Shown here: positions 29,461-38,141 of the stretch, one piece after another
Position numbering within the stretch: the stretch's first letter is position 1
How the letters are laid out: the number at the start of each line of letters is the position of its first letter
NCBI RefSeq assembly: GCF_001636295.1
Contig: NZ_CP014209.1
Location: 2,976,001 to 3,040,000, forward strand
Direction: 5' to 3'
From: Isoptericola dokdonensis DS-3
GTDB taxonomy: Bacteria > Actinomycetota > Actinomycetes > Actinomycetales > Cellulomonadaceae
Length of the DNA stretch: 64,000 bases
Notes under the pieces: generated by a model
What the model was told of the DNA's origin: nothing
Database searches by the model: none
What the model saw: only the letters and a program-made list of their open reading frames with translations
Program-made: the position numbers and the translations under genes

Positions 29461-29883
29461 TCAGACGGCGGCGGGCACCGGGGCGGCGACGGCCTTCGGG
29501 CTGGTGCCGAAGCGGTTGTCGCCCGGCGTGCCGTCCTGGACCGTGAAGACGAGGAGGACGATCGGGCCGGCCAGCGGGACCAGGCCGATGAACCACCAGA
29601 AGCCGGAGCGGTCCGTGTCGTGCAGGCGCCGCACCGTGACCGCGATGCCGGGCAGGAGCAGTGCCAGATTCACGAGCGACGCGATCCAGTAGGTCGCCCC
29701 GTAGGAGATGGCCATCGTCGTCATGTCGACGGTGAGCCCGTCGGTGGTGTTGACGAGGATGCTGAGCGCGACGGCGACGAGCGCCACGAACAGGGCCCAG
29801 AACCAGAGCTCGGACCGGCGGGCGCGGCCGGAGAACGTGGCGTACTTGCTGAAGACGGACTTGACGGCGTCGCCGAAACCCAT
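29461..29883 (-). CDS. DUF805 family membrane protein
   Basis: 140 residues with four membrane segments and the family signatures FSGRARRSELWFW near the N-terminus and RRLHDTDRSGFW in the middle. Function unknown; relatives are inner-membrane proteins. ATG 29883 with GGGAGGAAAACC upstream; the longer frame to 30042 lacks support. A TATGGT -10 candidate lies at 29930-29935 on the minus strand, and a hairpin (TCGGCAC/GTGCCGA, 29903-29920) is in the leader. Confidence 0.9.
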   Translation of the reverse strand: MGFGDAVKSVFSKYATFSGRARRSELWFWALFVALVAVALSILVNTTDGLTVDMTTMAISYGATYWIASLVNLALLLPGIAVTVRRLHDTDRSGFWWFIGLVPLAGPIVLLVFTVQDGTPGDNRFGTSPKAVAAPVPAAV

Positions 29884-30016
29884 GGTTTTCCTCCCGGTAG
29901 GTGTCGGCACCGGTGTGCCGACCGCCGTGACCATAGGGGACCTACCGTCCGAAGTCCACCGTTTCTTCGCATCTCCTCCACAACCGGACAGGGGCGTCCG
30001 GGGCGGCGTCGCGACG

Positions 30017-30022
30017 TAGGCT
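30017..30022 (+). promoter_or_regulatory. -10 box TAGGCT of the EamA exporter gene
   Basis: TAGGCT followed by six bases and the GTG at 30029: leaderless spacing, identical to the hexamer before serS. Confidence 0.55.
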
Positions 30023-30028
30023 CCCCAG

Positions 30029-30931
30029 GTGCCCGACGACACCGCCCCCGGCCCCGCCGGGCCTCCGTCCCCACCCCGCGGGACGCTCGACCGGGTGCCC
30101 GCGCCCGCGCTGTTCGTCGTCTCCGGGCTGACGCTCTATCTGGGTGCGGCCGTCGCCGTCGGGCTCTTCGACACCCTCGGCGCGCCCACCGTGAGCTGGT
30201 GGCGGATCGTGCTCGCCGCCGTCGTCCTGCTCGCCTGGCGGCGGCCGTGGCGTCGCCGCTGGACGCGCCACGACCTGCTGGTCGCCGCCGCGTTCGGCGC
30301 CGCCCTGTCCGCGATGAACATCGTGTTCTACGTCGGCATCGACCATCTGCCCCTCGGCGTCGCGGTCGCCATCGAGTTCACGGGCCCCATCGCCGTGGCC
30401 GCCGTGACGGGGCGCGGCTGGCGAGAACGTGGCGCGATCGTGGTCGCGGCGTGCGGTGTGGTGCTGCTCGCGGGGGTCACGCTCGACGGCGACCTGCCCC
30501 GCGAGGACGTCGTCGTCGGCCTGGTCGCGGTGCTCGCCGCCGCGGCGTGCTGGGCCGGCTACATCGTGCTCGGCAAGCGCGTCGCGGGCGGTGGGTCCGG
30601 CATCGACGGGCTCGCCGTCGGCATGGCCGCCGGCGCCCTGCTGTTCGCGCCGCTCTACGGCGGCTCGGTGCCTGACGTCGTGCTGGACCCGGCGCTGCTC
30701 GGGTTCCTGCTGGTGGTCGCGGTCTGCTCGTCCGTCGTCCCGTACGTGCTCGACCAGGTGGTGCTGCGTCGCATCGGCACCGCGACCTTCTCGGTGCTCC
30801 TCGCCCTGCTGCCCGCGACCGCGACCGTCGTCGGCGCCGTGGTGCTGCGCCAGGTGCCCACCTGGCCGGAGGTCGTCGGGCTCGCGCTCGTCACCGGGGC
30901 GATCGCGATGACCGCCACCGGACGCGACTGA
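30029..30931 (+). CDS. EamA/RhtA family exporter
   Basis: 300 residues with ten predicted membrane segments in two EamA halves (VSWWRIVLAAVVLL ... MNIVFYVGIDHLPLGVAVAIEFTGP; VPYVLDQVVLRRIGTATFSVLLALLPATATVVG). The closest known type is the threonine/homoserine exporter RhtA, but substrates of this family vary. The GTG start is set by TAGGCT six bases upstream; there is no Shine-Dalgarno. The stop codons of this gene and of the convergent oxidoreductase lie in a 15-base palindrome CTGACGC-A-GCGTCAG, seven bases apart. Confidence 0.88.
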   Translation: MPDDTAPGPAGPPSPPRGTLDRVPAPALFVVSGLTLYLGAAVAVGLFDTLGAPTVSWWRIVLAAVVLLAWRRPWRRRWTRHDLLVAAAFGAALSAMNIVFYVGIDHLPLGVAVAIEFTGPIAVAAVTGRGWRERGAIVVAACGVVLLAGVTLDGDLPREDVVVGLVAVLAAAACWAGYIVLGKRVAGGGSGIDGLAVGMAAGALLFAPLYGGSVPDVVLDPALLGFLLVVAVCSSVVPYVLDQVVLRRIGTATFSVLLALLPATATVVGAVVLRQVPTWPEVVGLALVTGAIAMTATGRD

Positions 30932-30938
30932 CGCAGCG

Positions 30939-31916
30939 TCAGGGCACGAGCAGGAGCTTGCCGAACACCTCGCCGCTCTCCAGCATCGCCAGCGCCCGCT
31001 CGGCGTCCCCCAAGGGGAGCCGGTCGTGGACCACGGGCCGCACCCGGCCGTCGGCGACCATCGGCCACACGTGCTCGCCCACGGCGGCCACGATCGCGGC
31101 CTTCTCCTGCGGGCTGCGCGACCGCAGCGTCGTGCCCGTGACGGTGGCGCGCTTCGCCATGAGGGCCGCGAGGTCGAGCTCGCCCCGTCTGCCCTGCTGC
31201 AGCCCGATGACGACGAGCCGGCCGCCGGTGGCCAGGACGCACACGTTGTCACGCAGCGCGCCGCCGCCGAGGACGTCGAGCACGACGTCGGCGCCGCGCC
31301 CGTCGGTGGCCGCCCGGACCGCGTCGACGACGTCGTCCCGCCGGTGGTCGACGACGACGTCCGCACCGAGGGCCCGGCACCGGTCCACCCGCTCGGGACC
31401 GCCGGCGGTGGTGACGACGCGCGCACCGAGGGCGACACCGAGCTGGACGGCGATGCTGCCCACGCCGCCCGACCCGCCGTGCACCAGGAGCGTCTCGCCG
31501 GCCGTCAGGCGGCCGGCGTCCACGAGGTTCGTCCAGGCCGTGCACACGGCCTCCGGCAGGGCCGCGGCGTCCACCAGGTCGACGCCGTCGGGGACGGGCA
31601 GCGTCTGCGCGGCGCGGACGACCGCGCGGTCCGCCCAGCCGCCGCCGTCGAGCAGGGCGACGACGCGCTCACCGACACGCCGGGAGGACACGCCCGGCCC
31701 CAGCGCGCGGACCGTACCCGAGATCTCCAGCCCCGGCCACTCGGGAGCGCCCGGCGGCGGAGGGTAGAGTCCGGCGCGTTGTAGCAGGTCAGCGCGGTTG
31801 ATGCCACTTGAGGCGACATCAACGACGATCTCGCTCGTGTCGGGATCGGGTAGGTTCGTCACATTCGTGGTGAGTTTCCCTGACCCGCCCTGGACCGTTA
31901 TCGTGACCGCTCGCAC
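30939..31916 (-). CDS. NADPH:quinone oxidoreductase-like (zinc-free MDR family)
   Basis: 325 residues. GroES-like N-terminal half (INRADLLQRAGLYPPPPGAPEWPGLEISG) and Rossmann half with the NADPH motif HGGSGGVGSIAVQLG. The QOR/PIG3-like signature and lack of zinc-ligand cysteines place it among NAD(P)H quinone oxidoreductases. Electron acceptor in vivo unknown. GTG start at 31916: TAGGGT lies eight bases upstream on the minus strand (31925-31930), so probably leaderless. Divergent from the conservon. Confidence 0.92.
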   Translation of the reverse strand: MRAVTITVQGGSGKLTTNVTNLPDPDTSEIVVDVASSGINRADLLQRAGLYPPPPGAPEWPGLEISGTVRALGPGVSSRRVGERVVALLDGGGWADRAVVRAAQTLPVPDGVDLVDAAALPEAVCTAWTNLVDAGRLTAGETLLVHGGSGGVGSIAVQLGVALGARVVTTAGGPERVDRCRALGADVVVDHRRDDVVDAVRAATDGRGADVVLDVLGGGALRDNVCVLATGGRLVVIGLQQGRRGELDLAALMAKRATVTGTTLRSRSPQEKAAIVAAVGEHVWPMVADGRVRPVVHDRLPLGDAERALAMLESGEVFGKLLLVP

Positions 31917-31924
31917 ACCGATGC

Positions 31925-31930
31925 ACCCTA
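31925..31930 (-). promoter_or_regulatory. -10 box TAGGGT of the quinone oxidoreductase gene
   Basis: TAGGGT on the minus strand, eight bases from the GTG at 31916. Confidence 0.45.
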
Positions 31931-32040
31931 CCCGCGCGTGTCGACGCGCGCGGGAACGTTCCCAGCGGTGGCGGAATCACCGGTGGCAGGGGTCGGACTA
32001 GCCCTTGTCGCCGTACCACCAGTGATGGAGAGAGGTCCTC

Positions 32041-35000
32041 ATGCTCCGCAGGTTGGGCGTTCGCGGGAAGATCCTTGCGACACTCGCCGTGCCGATCTTC
32101 GTCCTCGTCCTCGCGGCGGGCTTCATCTCGTGGGGCGCCCTGCAGGAGGCAGCCGAAGCGCGCCAGACCTCCGCGCTGGTCGACAGCCTCGAGGTGCAGG
32201 ACACCGCCGGCAGCGCCGTCGCCACCGAGCGCGGACTCGCGTTCGCCGCCCTCAACGACGTGCCGGGCGCCATGGACGCGCTCGTCGAGGCGCAGGAGCA
32301 GACCGACGAGGCGCTCGACGGCCGCGACGCCGCGCTGCGCGAGCTCGACCTCGACGCGCTGAGCGTCAACGTGCAGGACGCCGTCGCGCAGACCATCGAC
32401 GACCGCATCGAGCTCGACGACCTCCAGAGCGACGTCACCTCGCGGCAGATCCTCCCCGCGCAGGCGCTGCAGCGCTACAGCGAGGTGATCGAGCGCGCCC
32501 TCGACGTCCCGCGGTCCCTCTCCGCCGTCTCCACCGACGAGGGCCTCGTGCGGCGCCTCAACGCCTACACCGCCATGGACGAGGCGATGCTGGCGAACAC
32601 CTACGAGCGTGCGCTGCTCTCCGTGGGTCTCTACCAGCAGGGTCAGGCGCGCGGCGAGGACGACCTGAGCGCCCGCGAGACCACCGAGCTCGCCCAGATC
32701 TCCCAGCAGATGTCCGCGGCGATCAGCGACACCGACGACCACACCGCCGCCGCGCAGGAGGCCGTCGACCGTCTCGGGCTCGGGCTCTCGCTGCCCACCC
32801 TCGACGAGGACTTCGCGATCCTGCGCACCAACGTCGAGTACCTGAACCCGTCGGCCGTCGACCCCGAGGTCGCCGCTGCCTCCGCCGAGCTGTCGCAGCA
32901 GTGGATCGACGCCATGCAGCCCGTCCGCGACCAGGTCCGCGACGAGACCGTCACCTACGCGGGCGACCTGTCCGGCAACGCCCGCAACCAGGCCATCGGC
33001 ACCATGCTCGCGACCTTCGGCATCGTGCTGCTGTCCGTCGTCATCGCCGTCGTCATCGCCCGACGCATCGTGAACCCGCTCCGGCGCCTCACCGCCGCCA
33101 CCGCCGACGTGCGCGACCGCCTCCCGCAGATGGTCGAGCAGATGGCGGTGCCCGGACAGAACCCGGGCGTCGACCTCGTACAGGTCCCCGTCGAGTCCTC
33201 CGACGAGATCGGTCGCCTCGCGAACGCGTTCAACGAGGTCAACGAGACGACGATGGTCGTCGCCCGGCAGCAGGCCGCCCTCCGTGGGTCGATCGCGGAG
33301 ATGTTCGTCAACGTCGCGCGTCGTGACCAGGTGCTCCTCAACCGCCAGCTCGCGTTCCTCGACGAGCTCGAGCGGTCCGAGGAGGACCCGAACACCCTGT
33401 CGAACCTGTTCCGCCTCGACCACCTCGCGACGCGGATGCGCCGCAACGCCGAGTCCCTGCTCGTCCTGGCGGGCATCGACTCGGGTCGACGCGTCCGGCA
33501 GCCCATGCCCGTCTCCGACGTCATCCGCACCGCGTCGTCCGAGATCGAGCTGTACGACCGGGTCCGCCTCAACCTCCAGTCCGACCCGCACATGCTCGGG
33601 CACAACGCCCTGACGGGCGCCCACCTGCTGGCCGAGCTCCTCGAGAACGCCACGATGTTCTCCGAGCCGCACACGCCCGTCGAGGTCACCACCACGCGCG
33701 ACGCCCGCGGCGTCGTCGTCGCGGTGCGCGACCACGGCCTCGGCATGTCCGCGGAGGAGATCGTCGACGCCAACGCCAAGGTGGCTTCCGCAGCCGCGAC
33801 CGACGCGGTCGGCGCCCAGCGCCTCGGCCTCTTCGTCGTCGGCCGGCTCGCGAACCGGCTCAACGCGCAGGTCGTCTTCGGCACCGGTTTCGAGGGGCGC
33901 GGCACGCTGGTCACCGTCGTCCTGCCGAACGAGCTCTTCCTCGCGGACGAGGCGCTGCCGCTGCCGCAGCCCACGGACCCGCTGGAGGCCGCGACGCAGC
34001 GGTCCGCCGCTCAGCTCTCCGTCCCCGTCCGGGACGAGTACGCGCTCCCGGCCCCTGCCGAGGAGTCTGCTCCCGCGCCGGCTGCCACGGCCTCGGCGGC
34101 CTCCGCCCCGGCTGCTCCGTCCACCGCGCCGCAGGTGCCCACGTCGGCGCCCGCCCCGGTGGCGCAGCCGGTCGGCCTCGGCTTCGGCCTGGCAGAGCCC
34201 GAGGCACCCGTCGCCGAGCCCGTCGACATCGACGCCCTGACCGACGGCACGACGTCCGCGGGCATGCCGCGCCGCCGTCGCTCCGACGGCGAGACGCCGA
34301 CCGAGGCGATCGTGCTCCCGCCGCTGGTCACGCCGCACCTCGACGAGTCGCTGCCCGAGGCCGACGACGCCCCCTGGACGCCGCCGCAGGAGGTCGCGCC
34401 GTCCGAGCGCTCGCTCCCGAGCCGCCACCGTGCCGCCACGCCGGTCGCGGCGGAGCCGGTCACCCTCTCCGGCGCGCTCCCGCTCCCCGAGCCCGAGCGC
34501 CTCACCGGTCCGCTCGACGTCGAGCAGCGCGCCGGGCTGTTCTCCAACTTCCGGTCGATGGACCGGCTGGCGGAGAGCCCCCAGGAGGGCACGCTGCAGC
34601 TCGACGCCGTCTCGGAGGACCCGGCGGACATCCCGCTGGGCTTCGGGACCGGCACCCCGGCCCCGGCCCCGGCCGCTGCACCCGCACCCGAGGCTCCTGC
34701 ACCCGTCGCCCGCTCGGCCTGGGCCGCGGACGAGCCCGCCGCACCGGCGGCGTCCCCGGCCGAGAGCACGGAGCCGGAGCAGGACTACGCCGCGCTGCCG
34801 GCGTTCGAGGACCTCATGTCCGACCTGCCGACCCGGCGCGGGGACGCGGCCGCCCACCGCAAGCGCGGTCTGTTCGGTCGCAAGCCGGCCGCCGACGAGC
34901 CCGCCGTGGACGCGGCGACCGCCGCGGAGCCGTTCGCACCCGGGCCCGTCGCCACCACCGACCCGCTCGCGGGCCGGTTCGCGCCGGAGCCCGAGCGCTC

Positions 35001-35697
35001 CCCGCGGAGCTTCGACGAGGCCGTCGGGTCCCCGAGCGAGCCGGCACCGCCGCGCAGCGCTCCGGTCGCCCCCGCGGCGCCGTCCCTCTGGGGCGAGCCC
35101 GCCGGGCCGTCCGTCCCCGAGCCTGCACGCCCCGAGCCCGCACGCCCGGAGCCGGTGCGTCCGGAGCGGGCGACGGCGTACCGCGCCCCCGAGATCGACC
35201 ACGTCCCCTACCAGCCGGGGCCGGCCGAGCCGGCGCCGCAGCCCGTGCAGGAGTCCCCCGAGGACACCCGCCCGACCCCGACGGCGTACGGCGAGTCCGT
35301 CCTGCCGCTGCGGTCCACCAGCCGTGGAGCCGACGACCCGCTCGACCCCCACTACGTGCCCGACACCGTCGAGGCGCGCTCGGAGTGGATGGCGTCCGCC
35401 GTCCTCTACGAGGAGATGTCGACCCTGCTCCAGCGGGGTGTCTTCCAGGAAGGGAACGTGACGACCACCGACCAGGAGCCGACCTACCAGCCCCAGTCGA
35501 TGCCGTCCCCCGGGGCCGGTCTGGCGCGGCGCAGCCGCGGGGCCGAGCAGCCTCCCCGGACGGACCGGTTCACGGCTCAGATCGAGCGTGACCCGGAGCA
35601 GCTGCGCGCGCGGCTGTCGGCCTTCCAGACGGCCACCGCGCGTGGCCGTTCGGCGACGACCGGCGGTGGGGTCTCGACGGATGCGGCTCGACCGTGA
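32041..35697 (+). CDS. Conservon histidine kinase (CvnA type, nitrate-sensing-like domain)
   Basis: 1218 residues. Membrane segment 11-31; a mostly helical extracellular domain (about 32-316) of the nitrate/nitrite-sensing (NIT) type; second membrane segment about 318-340; HAMP-like linker; a degenerate dimerisation region with FRLDHLATRMRRNAESLLVL near 457; an HATPase domain with LLAELLENATMFSEPHTPVEV and VRDHGLGMS ending near 640. The remaining 580 residues are Pro/Ala/Glu-rich and probably disordered. ATG 32041 follows GAGAGG. It heads a four-gene cluster whose order (kinase, roadblock, DUF742, GTPase) is that of Streptomyces conservons, membrane-associated G-protein-like signalling systems. 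The ligand is unknown. Confidence 0.93.
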   Translation: MLRRLGVRGKILATLAVPIFVLVLAAGFISWGALQEAAEARQTSALVDSLEVQDTAGSAVATERGLAFAALNDVPGAMDALVEAQEQTDEALDGRDAALRELDLDALSVNVQDAVAQTIDDRIELDDLQSDVTSRQILPAQALQRYSEVIERALDVPRSLSAVSTDEGLVRRLNAYTAMDEAMLANTYERALLSVGLYQQGQARGEDDLSARETTELAQISQQMSAAISDTDDHTAAAQEAVDRLGLGLSLPTLDEDFAILRTNVEYLNPSAVDPEVAAASAELSQQWIDAMQPVRDQVRDETVTYAGDLSGNARNQAIGTMLATFGIVLLSVVIAVVIARRIVNPLRRLTAATADVRDRLPQMVEQMAVPGQNPGVDLVQVPVESSDEIGRLANAFNEVNETTMVVARQQAALRGSIAEMFVNVARRDQVLLNRQLAFLDELERSEEDPNTLSNLFRLDHLATRMRRNAESLLVLAGIDSGRRVRQPMPVSDVIRTASSEIELYDRVRLNLQSDPHMLGHNALTGAHLLAELLENATMFSEPHTPVEVTTTRDARGVVVAVRDHGLGMSAEEIVDANAKVASAAATDAVGAQRLGLFVVGRLANRLNAQVVFGTGFEGRGTLVTVVLPNELFLADEALPLPQPTDPLEAATQRSAAQLSVPVRDEYALPAPAEESAPAPAATASAASAPAAPSTAPQVPTSAPAPVAQPVGLGFGLAEPEAPVAEPVDIDALTDGTTSAGMPRRRRSDGETPTEAIVLPPLVTPHLDESLPEADDAPWTPPQEVAPSERSLPSRHRAATPVAAEPVTLSGALPLPEPERLTGPLDVEQRAGLFSNFRSMDRLAESPQEGTLQLDAVSEDPADIPLGFGTGTPAPAPAAAPAPEAPAPVARSAWAADEPAAPAASPAESTEPEQDYAALPAFEDLMSDLPTRRGDAAAHRKRGLFGRKPAADEPAVDAATAAEPFAPGPVATTDPLAGRFAPEPERSPRSFDEAVGSPSEPAPPRSAPVAPAAPSLWGEPAGPSVPEPARPEPARPEPVRPERATAYRAPEIDHVPYQPGPAEPAPQPVQESPEDTRPTPTAYGESVLPLRSTSRGADDPLDPHYVPDTVEARSEWMASAVLYEEMSTLLQRGVFQEGNVTTTDQEPTYQPQSMPSPGAGLARRSRGAEQPPRTDRFTAQIERDPEQLRARLSAFQTATARGRSATTGGGVSTDAARP

Positions 35698-35767
35698 ATG
35701 ATGTCCATGAATCATCCCCGCACAGCGGTGACCTGCGCACACTCGGCGCATCTGATGAGGAGGAAGC

Positions 35768-36217
35768 GTGACCCTCAGTACTGAAGCGACCAACTTCGGG
35801 TGGCTTCTCGACAACTTCGTCCGCACCGTGCCGGGCAGCCGCCACACCCTGGTGGTCTCGGCGGACGGTCTGCTCATGGCGATGTCGGACCAGCTCGACC
35901 GCACGAGCGGCGACCAGCTCGCCGCGATCGTGTCGGGCATGTCGAGCCTGACCCGCGGCGCCTCGCGGCAGCTCAACGGCGGCAACGTCCGCCAGGCCGT
36001 CATCGAGATGGACAACGGCTACCTCTTCCTGATGAACGTTTCCAACGGCTCCGTCCTGGCGGTCGTGGCGGACGCGAACTGCGACATCGGCCTCATCGGT
36101 TACGAGATGGCCCTGCTCGTCTCGCGCACCGAGGCGACGCTCACCCCGCAGCTCATCTCCGAGATGCGCGGCAACCTCCCGGTCGACGGCGCGACCCGCT
36201 CCGCGCGGGTGGGATGA
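35768..36217 (+). CDS. Roadblock/LC7 domain protein (CvnB type)
   Basis: 149 residues, a single roadblock/LC7 fold: FGWLLDNFVRTVPGSRHTLVVSADGLLMAMS at the start and YLFLMNVSNGSVLAVVADANCDIGLIGYEM in the core. Such proteins act as GAP-like partners of the small GTPase at the end of the cluster. GTG start at 35768 with GAGGAGGAA upstream. A 70-base gap follows the kinase; eight bases separate it from the next gene. Confidence 0.95.
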   Translation: MTLSTEATNFGWLLDNFVRTVPGSRHTLVVSADGLLMAMSDQLDRTSGDQLAAIVSGMSSLTRGASRQLNGGNVRQAVIEMDNGYLFLMNVSNGSVLAVVADANCDIGLIGYEMALLVSRTEATLTPQLISEMRGNLPVDGATRSARVG

Positions 36218-36225
36218 GGTAGGTC

Positions 36226-36642
36226 ATGACGCACGCACCGTTCGGTTCCCTGGGCGCGCACACCGCGGACAGCTACGAGGCGTCCACGGTGCGTCCCTAC
36301 GCGGTCACCGGTGGCCGCGTCCGGTCGTCCATGTCCGACCTGCCCCTCGAGGCCCTGGTCGAGGTGATGCCGGGCGCCGTGAGCAGCTTCGGCCTCACCC
36401 CGGAGAAGCGCGCGATCCTGCAGCACGCGGCGCACACCTACGTCTCGGTGGCCGAGCTCTCCGCCCTGCTCAAGCTCCCCCTGGGGGTGGTCCGCATCCT
36501 CGTCGCGGACATGCAGGAGGAGGGCCACATCACCGTGCACACCTCAGCCCCGGTCAACGTCCACACGGGTCACGGCAGCAACCACTCGGGGCTTTCCCTG
36601 AGCGTCTTGGAGAGTGTTCTCAATGGCATTTCCGCCCTCTGA
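36226..36642 (+). CDS. DUF742 protein (CvnC type)
   Basis: 138 residues. A winged-helix-like DUF742 domain (VRPYAVTGGR; LEALVEV; EKRAILQHAAHTYVSVAELSALLKLPLGVVRILVADM). It has no demonstrated DNA binding; in conservons it takes part in a membrane complex with the kinase and GTPase. The last 20 bases overlap the GTPase gene. Confidence 0.93.
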   Translation: MTHAPFGSLGAHTADSYEASTVRPYAVTGGRVRSSMSDLPLEALVEVMPGAVSSFGLTPEKRAILQHAAHTYVSVAELSALLKLPLGVVRILVADMQEEGHITVHTSAPVNVHTGHGSNHSGLSLSVLESVLNGISAL

Positions 36643-37504
36643 CAGCGCGTCGCCCGCGTCGGCCGGTGGGTTCTCGCCGAGCTGGGCCCCGGTCTCGCAG
36701 CCCTCGGGCATGTGGGCCACCCAGGCGGCTCCCGTGAACGAGGCCCCTGCTGCCGCGGACGGCCCGGCTGCCGCGCCCGTGCGCCAGAGCGTCCTCGGGG
36801 GGTCGTCGGCGCCCGCGCAGGAGTCCGCGCCGCACGCAGGCCCGGCCACCGCGGTCCAGGCTCCCGTCGCGCAGGCCGGCCCGGCCACGGAGCCGCCGCC
36901 CGCCGCGCGACCGGCCGCCACGGCACCGACGCCGGGAAGCGCCCCGACCACCACGAAGATCGTGGTGGCCGGCGGGTTCGCCGTCGGCAAGACGACGTTC
37001 ATCGGCTCGATCTCCGACGTCGAGCCGCTCAACACCGAGGCCGCGATGACGGAGCACTCCGTGGGCGTCGACGACGCCGGCGGTGTCACCGACCGCAAGA
37101 CCACCACGACGGTGGCCATGGACTTCGGCCGTGTCTCCCTGCCGGGCAACCTCTGGCTCTACCTGTTCGGCACCCCTGGCCAGGACCGCTTCCTGTTCAT
37201 GTGGGACGACCTGGTGCGCGGTGCGATCGGTGCGGTCGTCCTGGTGGACACCGACCGGCTCGAGCAGTGCTTCCCCGCCATCGACTACTTCGAGTCGCGG
37301 GGCGTGCCGTTCGTCGTCGGCGTGAACTGCTTCGACGGCGTCGCGAAGCACCGTCTCGAGGACGTCCGCGAGGCGCTCCAGATCCCGGCCCACGTACCCA
37401 TGCTCTACACGGACGCGCGCTCCCGGGCCGCGACCAAGCAGACGCTGATCTCGCTCGTGCAGCTCGCGATGCGTCAGCTGCGCTCCGGCGGCTCCGCCAG
37501 CTGA
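36623..37504 (+). CDS. Conservon GTPase (CvnD type)
   Basis: 293 residues. A disordered Ala/Pro-rich N-terminus (about 110 residues) is followed by a Ras-like G domain: P-loop GGFAVGKTT (Lys at about 122), switch region with TTTVAMDFG, G3-like FGTPGQDRFLFMWDDL, VVLVDTDRLEQ, and NCFDG at the NKxD position, as in other CvnD proteins. ATG 36623 (MAFPPSDS) is chosen over GTG 36614 because GGAGAG lies eight bases upstream of it. It overlaps DUF742 by 20 bases. Most relatives have at most a short N-terminal extension, so the long tail matches the long tail of the kinase. Confidence 0.92.
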   Translation: MAFPPSDSASPASAGGFSPSWAPVSQPSGMWATQAAPVNEAPAAADGPAAAPVRQSVLGGSSAPAQESAPHAGPATAVQAPVAQAGPATEPPPAARPAATAPTPGSAPTTTKIVVAGGFAVGKTTFIGSISDVEPLNTEAAMTEHSVGVDDAGGVTDRKTTTTVAMDFGRVSLPGNLWLYLFGTPGQDRFLFMWDDLVRGAIGAVVLVDTDRLEQCFPAIDYFESRGVPFVVGVNCFDGVAKHRLEDVREALQIPAHVPMLYTDARSRAATKQTLISLVQLAMRQLRSGGSAS

Positions 37505-37509
37505 GCCCA

Positions 37510-37559
37510 CGGCCGTCGACGAGGCGCCGACCCCGGTCGGCAGCCGTCGTCGACGGCCG
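37510..37559 (+). terminator. Hairpin at the end of the conservon operon
   Basis: Thirteen-base arms CGGCCGTCGACGA and complement, with an inner hairpin GCCGACC-CC-GGTCGGC, six bases after the GTPase stop. No T-run. Confidence 0.65.
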
Positions 37560-37574
37560 CGCTCGTGCCCCGGC

Positions 37575-37580
37575 TAGACT
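37575..37580 (+). promoter_or_regulatory. -10 box TAGACT for tRNA-Ser(TGA)
   Basis: TAGACT ends ten bases before the tRNA 5' end. No clear -35. Confidence 0.4.
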
Positions 37581-37590
37581 TCCGGGGCCT

Positions 37591-37678
37591 GGAGGGCTGA
37601 CAGAGCGGCCGAATGTGACGGTCTTGAAAACCGTTGTGCGGCAACCCCGCACCGGGGGTTCGAATCCCCCGCCCTCCG
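37591..37678 (+). tRNA. tRNA-Ser (anticodon TGA)
   Basis: 88 bases. Acceptor GGAGGGC pairs with GCCCTCC (37671-37677), discriminator G. Anticodon loop CTTGAAA gives TGA, and there is a long variable arm typical of tRNA-Ser. The T arm carries GGTTCGAATCC. CCA is not encoded. Confidence 0.97.
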
Positions 37679-37707
37679 CTCGGTGCGGCGTCCGCCGACG
37701 TCGCGCT

Positions 37708-37736
37708 TTGCCCCGGAGTGCCCTTGCCGGTTACTC
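37708..37736 (+). promoter_or_regulatory. Possible promoter of tRNA-Ser(GCT)
   Basis: TTGCCC, a 17-base spacer and TTACTC (37731-37736), about 38 bases before the tRNA. Confidence 0.35.
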
Positions 37737-37774
37737 TGGGCGCCGCGGCGAGACGGTCTACCGGCTCGCCGCGA

Positions 37775-37863
37775 GGAGACGTCGCATAGTCTGGTCTAGT
37801 GCGCCACCCTGCTAAGGTGGTAACGGGGCAACCCGTTCGCGGGTTCAAATCCCGCCGTCTCCG
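37775..37863 (+). tRNA. tRNA-Ser (anticodon GCT)
   Basis: 89 bases. Acceptor GGAGACG pairs with CGTCTCC, discriminator G, and CCA is encoded (37864-37866). Anticodon loop CTGCTAA gives GCT; long variable arm present. Confidence 0.97.
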
Positions 37864-37955
37864 CCAGGAAGGCTCCGGTGCTCGTCGCCCGGGGCCTTTT
37901 CTGTCGGGCCGGGGCATGGCGGACCGTGGTCTCGGTCACGATCCCTGGATCCGGT

Positions 37956-37984
37956 TTGGGGATCCGGCACGGTCGCGGTAGTGT
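37956..37984 (+). promoter_or_regulatory. Possible promoter of tRNA-Arg(ACG)
   Basis: TTGGGG, a 17-base spacer and TAGTGT (37979-37984). A hairpin GGCCGGT/ACCGGCC (37992-38013) lies between it and the tRNA. Confidence 0.4.
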
Positions 37985-38019
37985 TCTCGACGGCCGGTAC
38001 GGAAGCACCGGCCAGGTAG

Positions 38020-38092
38020 GCGCCCGTAGCTCAACGGATAGAGCATCTGACTACGGATCAGAAGGTTGGGGGTTCGAATCCCTCCGGGCGCA
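38020..38092 (+). tRNA. tRNA-Arg (anticodon ACG)
   Basis: 73 bases. Acceptor GCGCCCG pairs with CGGGCGC (38085-38091), discriminator A. Anticodon loop CTACGGA gives ACG (read as ICG). CCA is not encoded. Confidence 0.97.
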
Positions 38093-38099
38093 CACACCA

Positions 38100-38141
38100 G
38101 GCGGCGGCCCGATCCACACGGATCGGGCCGCCGCCTTTTTT
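38100..38141 (+). terminator. Strong intrinsic terminator after tRNA-Arg
   Basis: A perfect 16-base-pair stem GGCGGCGGCCCGATCC with loop ACAC and its complement is followed by TTTTTT (38136-38141). This is the only classical T-run terminator noticed in the window. Confidence 0.95.
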
